From: Talinum fruticosum
Lineage: Eukaryota; Streptophyta; Magnoliopsida; Caryophyllales; Talinaceae
Direction: 5' to 3'
Assembly: GCA_021018815.1 (NCBI GenBank)
Contig: JAITYX010000025.1
Coordinates: 4,822,001-4,886,000 of the forward strand
DNA length: 64,000 nt
In this document: piece by piece, positions 31,334 to 42,960 of the stretch
How positions within the stretch are numbered: position 1 is the stretch's first letter
Layout of the letters: every line of letters begins with the position of its first letter
Program-made: the position numbers and the translations under genes
The notes under the pieces: model-generated
Database searches by the model: none
What the model was told of the DNA's origin: nothing
The model's input: only the letters and a program-made list of their open reading frames with translations

Positions 31334-33965
31334 CACGTATTACTCATAATAATGAAATCGGTGAAAGCATAATAACATAAAACAAATCTGGATAGTTTCA
31401 ATGAAATTTCTTGCAATGTAAAGATCACAACTCTTCAATCATTTAAAAGCACGATTTCACATTCATGAAATATTCTTTTGAAACTGAATCAACTTTCTAG
31501 GCTTTTATGGATTCGAACTAGCACTTCTTAATTTCTAGGGCGCGACCACGAGAAAAGGCTCCCGAGACCTATCTTCTAGGAAGTCTTAGATCGGGCATCC
31601 CGCCACCACATGACCCGTGTTGGAACCCTTCCCTCGAAGTTTCTAGCTGGGGTCCCCAGTCCGAACCCTTCGGTATGCAACACGATAAATAGTTTGCACA
31701 TAATCATTCTTCACATTTGTTTCGAACTGACTTTCTCAAGTTGGTTTAATATTAACAAAGGCATGACGCCACGTGTCACCCTTATAAATTCACTTTCTCA
31801 AATCCAGTTCGGTTTCTCAATCAAGTTTCCCTTCTTTAAAACATATTCATGTTTGAAAGGCGAGTTCTCAAGAAATCGCATTGAAGGATCATTTCGCATA
31901 CAATACAAAACTGCTTTCAACACTACTTGTGAACATCATGTAATGCAATAATTTAACACAAATAGTCACCGTTCAATGCAGAAGGTCATCTTTAGCTCTT
32001 TTCCGATTATGCCTTTCTCAATCCACCAATTTAGTAAGATTAATTCCTTTTTCGAGTCACAATAACCCCAAGTGGATACCACCTAATTCAAACACCTCAA
32101 CTTCTCATAATTCATTGTCTTTACCTCAATTTCTTATTTTATGTTCCACTTTATAAATCGACTTCTTTTGCCCATACTCAACCATGTAACCGTTAAACTT
32201 ACTTTACTAAGTTTCCCTTAGCTCCATTCATCTTTTAGTTCAATTCATTCTCAAGGATCTTAGATATGCCTTCAGCTTAGTTTAACCTCACCGGTCCCCG
32301 ACTTGCCATTTCCCTACCTCAAATTCCCTTTTAACATTTTTACCGATTGATCAATTCTTGTTCGCCCATCCTCGGCTATATAGTTCTTAATCACTTTTAA
32401 TCACTTAATTTCCGCTAGCTTCCCTCACCTTCATGTTTAATTCAACCTCGAGGATTAAAACATATTTTAAACTCAATTAACCTACCCATCACCCATTTCT
32501 CACTCCCATGCCTCAACTGTGCATCAATCAATATGAATTCATACTCCTCTTTATACTTTGAATTATCATTCCCCAATATTCGTAATTAGCTCTCAATACT
32601 ATAGGTTCAAGAAATCTGTAAAGCTTAATTAACTCATAATTCGTAGCCATGTCCCAACTCCTTCATCTTTACTGCCAACCGAAACTTCAATACTACTTAT
32701 TTGACCTATGCAATCTAACTTCATCGGAATCACCAGGTTTCCAATTACCTTAAGTAACTACTAAATTTCTTCAAAGTTCCCAATTCAATTCTACTAGGTA
32801 ACCCAAGTAACTCCTCTCATGTCCCGATTCAGCAGTAACAATTCCCTAAATCCATTCCGAGCTCTTATTCCAATCTTAAACAACTTCTAGGTTTGTTCTG
32901 CAATACAAATGCTCAAAATTCACAACAAACTCAATTTTCACAGACAAACATTCAATATTCACAATAAATCCATTTAGGTTTCAAAATTACTAATAGTTTA
33001 AAGTATAAGACTACCCTCCTCGAATTTAGAGATTGAGTGTTTGATTGAATGAAGTCCGTTCCGGACTCCCTGCCTCCCCCTTCATCTCATTCTCGTCCCA
33101 ATCTCTCTCTGTTTCGGTCTAGTTTTCTCGCTTCTTCACCACCCTTGCTTGCTGGCCACCGACCAGTGGTTTTCGTGCCCGTCGGTTATCGTTCCCCTTC
33201 CTCTTCATGGTCTCTGTCTCTCTCGGCCGGTTCCGCTCGGTCGCTCGGTCTGTCTTAGCCCCTCATTCTTCTTCTCGTTGCTTGCTGGTCCGGCGTTCTC
33301 GCCGTTTAGGCGGCCACCAGCCTCGGGGCTCTCGCTCTCTCTCTCTCTTCCCTCTTCTACTACGTGCTCGGGCTTCACTTTTTCTTTCTTTTTTACGCTT
33401 AGGCCTCCGAGCCTTCCCTCTTCCTTTGCCCACTGGTCGCCGGGTAGGTCGCCGGCCTCCTCTATGCCTCTCGTGCTCTTTTCCTCCCTCCTTCTCTCTG
33501 CTTCTCTCGCTCGGTTCTCCCTCTCTCCGCTTCCCTGCCTTTCTCGCTCTCGCTTCGCCTCTCTCTTTCTCTCCTGGTTCTCTCTCTACCCAGTGGCCTT
33601 TCAAGAACAAGCCACCACAACGACTACTTTACACTAATCTTCTTATAAATCAAATGCCTAATTCTCCTTCTTCTCTTTTCCCTTTTTCTTTTTCTTGTTT
33701 CTATAGCGTTAATTAGATTAAACCCAAATAAGTAGCACACGTGGTCTCGGGATTTTTATTTTGCTAGCACAGGCGAGAAAATTCGGAGGAAGGAATTAAT
33801 ACGCGCTAATAATTATAGTTACGCGGACTAATAATAATTCACTCAAAGAAATTTACGAATGTATAAGCACGTATATAACTTGGTCATTCGACCTACTCTA
33901 TTAATTAAGGCCGAATAATTAATTTAACTCATATAACTACCTAACCCAAAATTACCGGTCTTACG
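31334..33965 (-). repeat. Gypsy-type LTR remnant
   Basis: The minus strand starts GTAAGACCGGTAATTTTGGG at 33964, close to the TGTAAGACCCG start of the solo LTR at 38440-41566. Its first part contains a purine-rich stretch (33020-33700; CT-rich on the plus strand, including CGGCCACCAGCCTC, also found near 41080). The left part lacks clear similarity to the other LTR and has no identifiable end; solo LTR-D lies in it or at its edge. ORF-like openings in the CT-rich part are composition artefacts. Confidence 0.6.
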
Positions 33966-35010
33966 GATGAGGCATCCGTTGAGTGTGTAGTTTGCGGTTT
34001 TGATTGCCTCGACCTAGAGATAATAAGGTACATCATTTTCAATCATCATAGTCCTTCCTATTTCTTCAAGAGTTTTGTTCTTTCTCTTCACTACTCCATT
34101 TTGTTGAGGAGTTCTTGGTTCGGAGAAGTTGTGCGAGATGTCATTCTTGTCACAAAAGTCTGCAAATTCCGAGTAGTCGAACACCTTTCCATGGTCGGTT
34201 CAAATCCTTCGATCCGAGTCTAAGACTCCACTTGAATTTTTCTGGAGAGCTTAGTGAACTCTTTAAAGGCTTCATTCTTGTTCTTAAGAAAACACACCCA
34301 AGTAAATCGTGAGAAATCATCAACAACAACAAGTACATACGATTTACCTCCAAGACTTTTCACAGGAATTTCACCACACAAATCCATATGAAGCAATTCA
34401 AGCACTTTGGATGTAAATACAGTTTTGAGTGGCTTGAAAGATGATCTAACTTGCTTACCTTTTGTGCATGCCTCACAGATTTTATCTTTGTTAAAGGCGG
34501 CGCAGTTAGGACAACCCCTAACTACTCCATGAGATGCAAGTTTCTTGATTGTATGCATGCTGATATGACCTAGTCTACGATGACAGGTTTATAAATCGGT
34601 ATTCATAGATGCTTTCAAACAAGATAAATTCTGAATTAAATATCGGAGATGAATAGTGTAAGTGTTACCGACCTCGGACCTCATAGCTTAGTCTCTTTTG
34701 TGACTACATCGGATATGTAGCAGGTGGTTTGAGTGAACATTACCTGTTGACTTTTGTCACATAGTTGAGAAATGCTAAGGAAATTGTATTTGAGTCTTTT
34801 GACAAGGTAGACTGGGCTGACCGTGTTGTTACCTTTACTAATTTTGCCAATCCTTACTATCTTGCCTTTCTTTGTTATCTCCTAAAGTCACTTTTCCTCC
34901 TTTCGGATCTTCTAGGTTAGAGAAGAGTCTTGAATCTCCCGACATGTGGTGTGAGCAACCACCGTGTAAGTAACAATGACCTTTCTTCTTCTTCGAGTTA
35001 TCTAAAAGAG
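33966..35010 (-). pseudogene. Inner copia pol: integrase and protease region
   Basis: The open stretch 34220-34558 encodes MHTIKKLASHG, CEACTKGKQVRSSFKP and LLHMDLCGEIPVKSLGGKSY with FTWVCFLKNKNEAFKEF, the integrase zinc-binding end and catalytic-core entry. The core continues with decay to 33966 (region of FADFCDKNDISHNF-like sequence near 34120-34190), where the gypsy LTR remnant begins. Upstream, 34730-34990 holds the SISQLCDK-type segment and decayed protease site. Confidence 0.8.
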
Positions 35011-36651
35011 AGAAAGAAACTAACCCTTCTCACTTTCTCTTATGAACCTAGTAACTTCCTTTACTATGGCCCTTTTTGAGGAATACCACTTTTGGGAACC
35101 TATATTTGAATAATTTTGGGTCCGGTCCGATTCCGAGTCTTCCTTCCGTAAAACCGAGTATGTGTCTCTTTCTTTTGAAAATCTTTTCTTTTCTAAAAGG
35201 GAGGAGAAGGCCTTTTCTTGTAAGCTTGTCCGGGCTTAGTCCTCTGTTAATTGTTAGGAATGGGACCATGTTCAGCCTTCATAAACTTTACAGTTCTAGA
35301 ATCCTTTTTGAAAAGATTAGAATAGGATTTTTATTCCTCTTCTTCATTGAAACCAAGTCCTTCTTTCCTAAAGGAGACACACTGAGAGCCTTATAGCATA
35401 TCAAGGTTTTCTAACCTTAAGTGAATTTCAAAACAAGCTCTTGAGACTCATTGAGCTTTCTTTTCAGCTGCTCATTCTCTGTTTAGAGTGACTCGGACAC
35501 GGTCTCATTTGCTTGAGTGCTTGGTCTTAAGGTCTTTCGGATTTCGCCTCAAATTTTCCAATTCATTTTTCAAAGCATTGCTCTCATTAATAAGAGACTC
35601 AAGTTATTCTTTGAACCGGAATGATTCGAATTGGAATTTTCTTCCAAAGTGAAAATATATCATGCTAGATCAACTTTTGAAAATTTGAGAAAGTATTCAA
35701 CTCCTTCATCAATATCCGAGTCCTTACTGTCCGACTCGGATTAAGCTTTTGACTCAGTAAGTGCCATAAGACACTTTGAGTCATCGGAATCATGTTCTTT
35801 AGATGAGTCGTCACCACTCCAGAGTTACCATCATAGCATTCTTCTTTGTGTCCTTGTTTCTCTTGGGGCAATCTTTGACTATGTGTTCCCTGCTGCCACA
35901 TTCAAAGCAACCAAAGTTCTTAGATAAAGATAACTTTGAAGGAGAATAATATTTACCTTTTCTGTCCTTCTCATCTTTCTTGTAGAACTCGTCTTTTGGC
36001 CTCTTTTCCCACTTCTTATATTTCATCATTCTCTTAAAGCCGCTAGCTATGAGTGCCATAGGGTTCTCTTCGATTCGAAGAGCTCAGCAATATTCTTTTG
36101 GTGCTGACCTTTGCATCCTCTTCCTCCGGATGAATCTCGTGAGTGAGTAGCTTGCCAATAAACTCATCTAGACTTAGTTGGGAGAGGTTATGAGCTTCTT
36201 CAATGGCTGTCACTTTGGGACCCCATCTCTTCATTGGTAGACTTCTCAAAATCTTTCTGGACATTTCTTTGTGAGAGATCTTTCTACCCACAGATTTAAG
36301 ATCTGTTGACAAGAATGTCCCACACCTCTTTAGTTGTGTCACATGCTGAAACTCTGTTGTATTCTTCTATGGTAATAGCACACATCGAGTGTGTTCATAG
36401 CTTTGAAGTTCTTTCTTAACTTATCAGTCACTTCAGTGGTGAACTCGGATTTGGCTTTTGGCACAGTAGTTCTATTCTTCGTCTTCATTGGAATGAAGTT
36501 TTCTACTTGGATGATGTTCTAAACATCTTCATCGTTGTCCATCAGCAAACATTCCATCATCTTCTTCCAATGGGGGAATTTTGACCCTTTGAACTTCGAG
36601 TGGTCCGGTTGATGATCTTCCTTCATAGAACTCTCCATTGTTCCGAACCAT
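35011..36651 (-). pseudogene. Inner copia gag and gag-protease spacer
   Basis: Start codon at 36649-36651 (MVRNNGEFYEG). Core segments near 36043-36342 (GRKISHKEMSRKILRSLPMK, IEEAHNLSQLSLDEFIGKL) and an intact CCHC knuckle CFECGSREHIVKDC at about 35865-35912 inside the open stretch 35811-36059, followed by a basic run. The remainder to 35011 is the lysine-rich spacer towards protease. Frameshifts split it into at least three pieces. Confidence 0.85.
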
Positions 36652-36710
36652 CCGATCTTTATACCTTTAGAAGGTGAGATCCTCTTGAAAAGGTAAGCAC
36701 TAATACCAAT

Positions 36711-37553
36711 TGAAGGTTTGCTAGTGGAGAGTCTAAGTCACCGTAGAGAGGGGTGAATAGGGTGATGAAGTAAATTAAAGAATTTTTGCAATAATTCAGA
36801 CTTAGCAACAGATTCTAAGTCTAGATTGGACTCGAAAAGGAATAACACAGATTTACGTGGAAACCCTCCTAGGGTAGAAAACCACGGATATTGCTAATCC
36901 AAGCACCAAGTCGGATCCAAGTATTTTAAATCCACAAAATGCGAGAGGACTCGACTCAAACAAAATAGCTCCCTTAACCAATTCCTTAAATGTTTTCCTA
37001 CACTCGAAGTTACCAGTATCCGATCTAGTACTTCCGACTAAGATAACCTTTACAATCGGGGACAACAGAGTTGAGTTAACCCTTATAGAATTACTCCCTT
37101 AAACAATTCCTTATAATATTTTCCGAGTCTAATAATCAATATACTCAAACTCCATCCGAATCAATCCTTAAGACGATTAAGTAGAGAGAGTAAAATATCG
37201 AGTATAACAACTTGATCTTGTCAAATAATTTTCGAAGAAGTAAACTAACTTTGAATAAGGAATTAATGTTGTAATTCTCTTTCGTTGAAATACACAGATC
37301 AATACTCGGAAAAGAGTGGTAGAGAGATTATTTGAGCATGCGATAGTTCTAAATGAAGTCGAGTGACTCGAAACATCAATGTAGGAGATATGTAATAACG
37401 TGTTTTTGAGTCGGATAGAAACGAATGAAAACTTAGATAAGATTTTCTATAGTGCTCGGAATAACTTGAAATCAAAACTTGCGAGAGATATGATTTATAC
37501 CGAGTCTTCATGTAATACTCGGAATGACTTAAGAGTTAAAAACCGAGTCTTGA
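36711..37553 (-). repeat. LTR-H, 5' LTR of the inner copia element (internally deleted)
   Basis: Begins TGAAGGTTTG beside a primer-binding site (CTAATACCAAT on the plus strand) and ends GAGTCTTGA (family GAGTCTTCA). Only 843 bp: about 600 bases, including the TATA box, were lost near 37085-37125, where the ACTCCCTTAAACAATTCCTT segment is also repeated. Confidence 0.8.
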
Positions 37554-38439
37554 CCTTGGTATACTTGGATTGATGGACAAAAATGACATTCTTGTCTTTT
37601 TTGATTTGTAAACCAAGAAAGAAGTTGAGTTCTCCCATCATACTCATTTGGAACTCCTGTCTCATCAACTCAAAAACTATTGACATAGAGTTTCATTAGT
37701 AGCTCGAAAAATGATATCATCAACATAAATCGAGCAATAAGCAAATCTTTCCCTTGATTTTTATGAAAAGAGTTTTGTCAATCTAACCTCTTTTAAAATT
37801 GTTTTCAATCAAGAAATTGTTTAGTCTTTCATACCAAGCTCTAGGAGCTTGTTTAAGACCATATAAAGCCTTTTGCGGTTTAAAAACATGATTTGGAAAT
37901 TAAGAGTTTTCAAATCCGGGGTTGCTCAACATAAACTTCTTCTTGAATGAAATCATTCAGAAAGGAACATTTGACATCCATTTCATAAAGCTTGTTATTC
38001 ATGCTAGATGCAAATGCCAATAAATTTCTAATTGCCTCAATCCTAGCAACAGGTGCAAAGGTTTACCCACAATTAATTTCTTCTTCTTTATTGTAACCTT
38101 GGGCAAGAAGTCTAGCCTTATTTCGACTACCAACCCTTCCTCACCCAGTTTGTTCTTGAAAACCCATTTGGTTCGTATGACTGGGTGGTTAGATGGTCGT
38201 TTGGTCGAGTCCGGACTTGATTTCTTTCAAATTAATTGAGCTCCTCTTGCATGGCCTCCATTCGTTCAGGCTTAGTTAGGGCTTCTAGTGCATTTTTGGG
38301 TTACGTTAATGATATGAATGCAAAAATGCACACAGATTATGCAAAGAAAATTGAGTTCTTACCCCACTCTTGATATCAAATAATATGTTTTCAGGTGGGT
38401 GGTGTGATGCATAATTAAAAGTTTCACTTGTACTTTGGT
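37554..38439 (-). pseudogene. Outer copia RT, N-terminal and catalytic part
   Basis: Minus strand: linker near 38270 (EALTKPERMEAMQEELN), PNGFSRTNW (38150) in RVT_2, and the polymerase site YVDD at 37716-37727. Then FELMRQEFQMSMMGELNFFL and IFVHQSKYTK at 37560-37690, ending exactly where the inner element was inserted. RT continues at 27183. Several frameshifts and stops are present. Confidence 0.85.
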
Positions 38440-41400
38440 TGTAATGCCCCTGGACCCACCCCGGAGTATTACATGGGTCTCAACTTAGGGTTAATAGCTC
38501 TTCTTGGATTGGCGGAAGCGTGGTTCTAGGTTTTCAAAGGCTTTTCGAAAGTTTCGACAGAGTTTCCTCCGTAATATGGCTAATCCCATAGGCGTAAAGC
38601 CTTAATCTTGCACGAAACACATTCATAAACACACGAGCCACACACTCGGAGTATCAACAACACAAGCTCAACGAGCCACACGCTCGGAGAAAACACAACA
38701 CAAACTCAACGAGCCACACGCTCGAGTATTCACATGGGGATTTTATATCCATAGTCAAAACTTAAGTTCACATATAATTGATCTTTACAACATCTTTACA
38801 AACAAAAGATAGAAAAAAATGTAGTAAGTTCGGCATCTCCTATCCTTCGCTATTTCGAAAGCCAAGGCAACTCCTGCGAGTCTTAACTTCGTACACTGAA
38901 ATTTTTGTGAGGTCATGAGCTCCACGAGCCCAATGAATGATCCAAACCCAATCCTCGTTTCACTTTGCACATTAATTCATTAACAAACACACGTAAGTTC
39001 ACAATTCATTCATAACATACGATTCGGATCATACATGCTTAAGACATGCGAGATTCTAACTTACCAACTTACCAAGAAGCACAATGATGTCAATTACTCA
39101 TGAATTCAATCAAACATACTTCATTTGTCTTTCTACGCAAGTAAGTCATAGAATCATTCATCATATAAGGCATTCATCACGTAAGTCATTCATCGAGAAA
39201 TCACATCTTACTTCTTATCATATTAGTTTCTTATGAAATCGGGATTCGTTCTTCTTCCCATTCTTCTTCTTTAGTTCAATTATGCATTTCATAAATCATT
39301 GCTTCTTTCCTTCTTGTTCATCATGCATAATCATTCATTTCTTCATATCGTAATTCTTTAAGTCTTCTTAGTTTCGAATGGAAAGAAGATTTATGTTCCG
39401 CTCTAAAGACCCAGTTCTTGGAGCCAAAACAATTCGTGGGCTCGGTTCTTGGAGGCATACAATTCGTGGCCTCGAGGCAAAACAATTCGTGGCCTCGAGG
39501 CAAGCCTCAAAGTCCGAAGGACGCATAGTGTCGAGAATTCGTAGAAGCAATTCAATTCGTGGCTTCGGCTTGACGAGATAATTCTATGGCCATAGCTTCG
39601 AGAGGGTTCTTTATTTCGTGGGGTCTAAGATCAATAGCACAATCCTCTCTCCCTTCTTTAGTTCTTTATGTTTCTTATCTTCTTATTATATTCTTATTAC
39701 TCGATTGAAGAGATGCACTTAATTCATATAATTCATGCTCAACAGACTTCATACGCAATATCTTCGCAGATAACAATTCACATAAGCAAGTTCCAACTCA
39801 AGCACAATCAGTCCAACTCGTATAGGCATGCTTATGTCATTTATAATCGATGTACTTCAAGATAAACACATAATCACATAAACATGTCAATTAGGATTTA
39901 TAATCAATGAACTCATCGTTTTCATGATTGCGTAATAATGTGCATAGGTGGTTTATGGTTCTATAACTTTTCTTAATTGATATATATCTCTTAATCTAGC
40001 CATATAGCTTCTTGAATTTCGATTCTTAATTTAGTTACTCACTTAATTTCGATTTTTACCCAAAACAGCACATTTTCACTCAAAACTCCATATCTTCCAA
40101 TCTACTCATCCAATGCATACCAAATTTTATAGAGAACTCTCATAAATTATCAAGAAGCTATAGTAAAAGTTTCAGGAATTTTGGGCTACACATGGATTCG
40201 CAATAATTCGGACAGACAAGGTAAATTCATGAAAATCTGCACTTAAATCATGAAATTCGATTTTCTTATTTTTCTCACTAAACCTATTCAAGCCATTTTC
40301 ATCAAATTCTCAAGATATAGCTCAATAATCATGCTCAACAATGCTCAATCATCACTAAATTCATGAATCGGACATCAAATTCGCAACATGCTTTTCAATT
40401 CGTGAGTTGCTCATTCGTGAATTTAGGCCTCTAACTTCTTCAATTAACTTAGGGTTTCCAATTTCATACTTCAAATTCACGTTCAATCCACCTAATTCAT
40501 TTTAATTCTTGAGGATGAATTTGAATTACTCACCTTGGATTCTTAGAGGTTCTAAGAAATTCGGCTTTGGAGGGTTTTCTAATTGGGGTTTGCTTCTTCT
40601 TCCGCCTTTCGATTTCCCTTTTCTTCTTCTACCTCTCGGTCTCAATTCTTTGCTACTCTCTGTCTCTTGTTCTTGCTTCTGGTTTGGTTCTCATCTTCTC
40701 GCTCCCTCGAGTTCTTGCATCTGGTTTTGCCTCGGTCTTCTCGCCTCTCTCGTTCTTGATTACACTCTCACTCTTCCTCTAAATCTCTAGTTCTTGCTCT
40801 GCCCCGATTCCTCTCGGCTCTCTCGCCCTTCGCCTCTCCGTTTCTTGCTATGTCTCCTCTCGTTCGGCTGAGCTCTTTTTCTCTCTATCGGCCCCTCACC
40901 TCTCGGTCTCCCTCTGTTCTCTTTCCCTTTGATCCGCTCGCTTCTTTCCTCTGCTCCCCTCGCTTTCCTTCGCTTCGCGTTCTTTTGTTCCCCTTTCTTC
41001 TTTTGCTCTACTCGGCCTCTCGAACCCTCGCTCTCCCTTCGCCCACCGGCAGCGGCGCCTCGCCATTCAGGCGGCTACCGGCCACCAGCCTCTTGCGCTC
41101 TCTCCCTCTCTTGCTCCGTTCTGCTCCCTCTCGCTTTCCCCGTTCTTCTCCTTGTACTTCTTTCGTTTCTCTTTCTTCTTTATTGTTCTTAGTCACACTT
41201 TCACTCTCCTCACTTAAGTTCTACACCTAATTCATTTTGCTCTTTCATTTCAATTGGACCAATTCCTTTGTTTTGCTTAGTAATATGCCAACTCCTCCTC
41301 CTCAAAATGACTCGACCACATCCATTTCTCATTTCCTTTTCTTTTCTTTTTATTTTGATTTTTTCTGCTTTGGACTTTGACAAATTAGGCCCAACTTTAA

Positions 41401-41566
41401 TGTCAATAAGCTCAATTAAGCTTGCCCATGCTCGGGTTTCATTGTCGGGTTTTAATTTCGACTCGAAAAATTCTAATTCACTTAATTTAATAATTTCGAA
41501 TTTTTAGTTAACTTTTAATAGCTTAATTCATTATTAAGCAAGCACCTGAATTTTTCGGGTCTTACA
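38440..41566 (-). repeat. Gypsy-type solo LTR (3127 bp)
   Basis: The plus strand begins TGTAATGCCCCTGG and ends GGGTCTTACA; on the minus strand this is a TGTAAGACCCG start, typical of chromovirus LTRs. Perfect five-base target duplication TTGGT at 38435-38439 and 41567-41571. No gypsy coding sequence lies inside, so it is a solo LTR. 40560-41230 is purine-rich on the minus strand, as in the LTR at 20185. A run of short repeats with CACACGCTCG/CACACACTCG occurs at 38620-38730, and an ATTCGTGGCCTCGAGG-type repeat at 39420-39570. Confidence 0.85.
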
Positions 41567-42960
41567 TTGGTTTACCAAGTTTGTTGGTTGAATAGGTTGA
41601 TCTTGTTGAGTCTCATTGACTTGTTCTTCAGACATTTTATCGTCGGCTCTTGAGTTTGTTCGATCCGAGTCATAACATTCCGAGTTTCTCCATTATGAGT
41701 TGCTTTGCTATGAGATGAATAACCTAGAAATATACCTTCATCTAACCTAGCATCAAACCGAGTCAAATGCTCCTCAGCCCATAAATAGTAACGTAGATCA
41801 TTATTGAATCATCATAGTCCTTCCTATTTCTTTAAGAGTTCTGTTCTTTCTCTTTACTACTCCATTCTTTTGAAGAGTTCTTTATGTAGAGAAGTGTTGA
41901 GAGATGCCATTCTTGTCACGAAGTCTGTAAATTTTGAGCGAGTTGAACTCCCTTCCATGGTCGGTTCGAATCCTTCTAATCCGAGTCCGAGACTCCACTT
42001 GAATTTTTTGCAGAGCTTAGTGAACTCTTTGAAGTCTTCATTCTTGTTCTTAAGAAAACACAAGTAAATCGCGAGAAATCATCAACAACAAGTATATACG
42101 ATTTACCTCCCGGACTTTTGGCAGGAATTTCACCACACAAATCCATATGAAGCAATTCAAGCACTTTGGATGTAGATACAATTTTGAGTAGCTTGAAAGA
42201 TGGTTTGACATGCTTACCTTTTGTGAATACCTCACGATTTGATTTTTCTTGAAGGCACGATTAGGTAAACCCCTAACCAATCTATGAGATGCAAGTTTCT
42301 TGATGGTATGTATGCTGATATGACATAGTCTACGATGCTAAGGCCAAGAATCATCATTCACGGATGCTTTCAAACAAGACAAATTCTGACTTAAACATGA
42401 GAATGGAATAATGTAAGTGTTACTCGACCTCAAACCCGAGACCTTAGTCTCTTTGGGGATTACATCATAGATGTAGCTGTTGGTCTAAGTGAACATTACC
42501 TCTTGACCTTTATCACATAGCTGAGAAATGCTAAGAAGATTGTACTTAAGTTCTTTGACAAGGTAGACTGGGCTGACCATGTTGTTTCCTTCACCAATTT
42601 TGCCAATCCCTACTATCTTGCCTTTGTTGTTATCTCTAAACGTGACTTTTCCTCCTTTAAGATCTTTTAGTTCGGAGAAGAGTCCTAAGTCTCCCGATAT
42701 TTTGTGCGTGAGCAACCACCGTCTAAGTATCAATGACCTTTCTTCTTCTTCCGCATTATCTACAAGACATAGACAAACTAACCCTTCTCACTTCCTCTTG
42801 CGAACCTAGTAACTTCCTTTATTGTGGTCCTTTTGTGAGGAAGATCACTTTTGGGAACCCAGATTTGAATAATTTTGGGTTTGGTTTGATTCTGAGTCTT
42901 CCTTCCGGAAAACTAAGTTTGTGTCTCTTTCCTTTCAAATATTTTCTTTTGTAAACGGGC
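41567..42960 (-). pseudogene. Outer copia integrase and protease region
   Basis: In sense order: a decayed protease site near 42690-42730, 42485-42733 with GKIVGIGKIGEGNN and VYLVKELKYNLLSISQLCDK, the integrase zinc-finger part near 42290-42340, 41976-42164 with LLHMDLCGEIPAKSPGGKSY, and core sequence to about 41800. 41572-41766 contains TRFDARLDEGIFLGYSSHSK, the post-core segment, followed by a deletion towards the linker. The same order as in element 1 and in the plus-strand copy. Confidence 0.85.

Larger units (their letters stand above)
27184..37553 (-). mobile_element. Inner copia element inserted in the RT of the outer one
   Basis: Minus-strand element of the same family: 5' LTR-H 36711-37553, gag 35011-36651, protease and integrase 33966-35010, ORF X 28394-29525, 3' LTR-F 27184-28393. 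RT and RNase H are missing; in their place lie a gypsy LTR remnant and copia solo LTR-D. Flanking five bases are TCTTC at 27179-27183 and CCTTG at 37554-37558. The intact relative at 59540 reads CCTTG at this point, so the two flanks are a decayed target duplication. Confidence 0.75.

Noticed and set aside
33049..33716. Plus-strand openings of up to 169 codons rich in Ser, Leu, Arg and Pro
   Set aside because: They lie in the CT-rich part of a gypsy LTR; similar openings occur at 40850-41230 in the solo LTR. Low stop frequency is caused by base composition.
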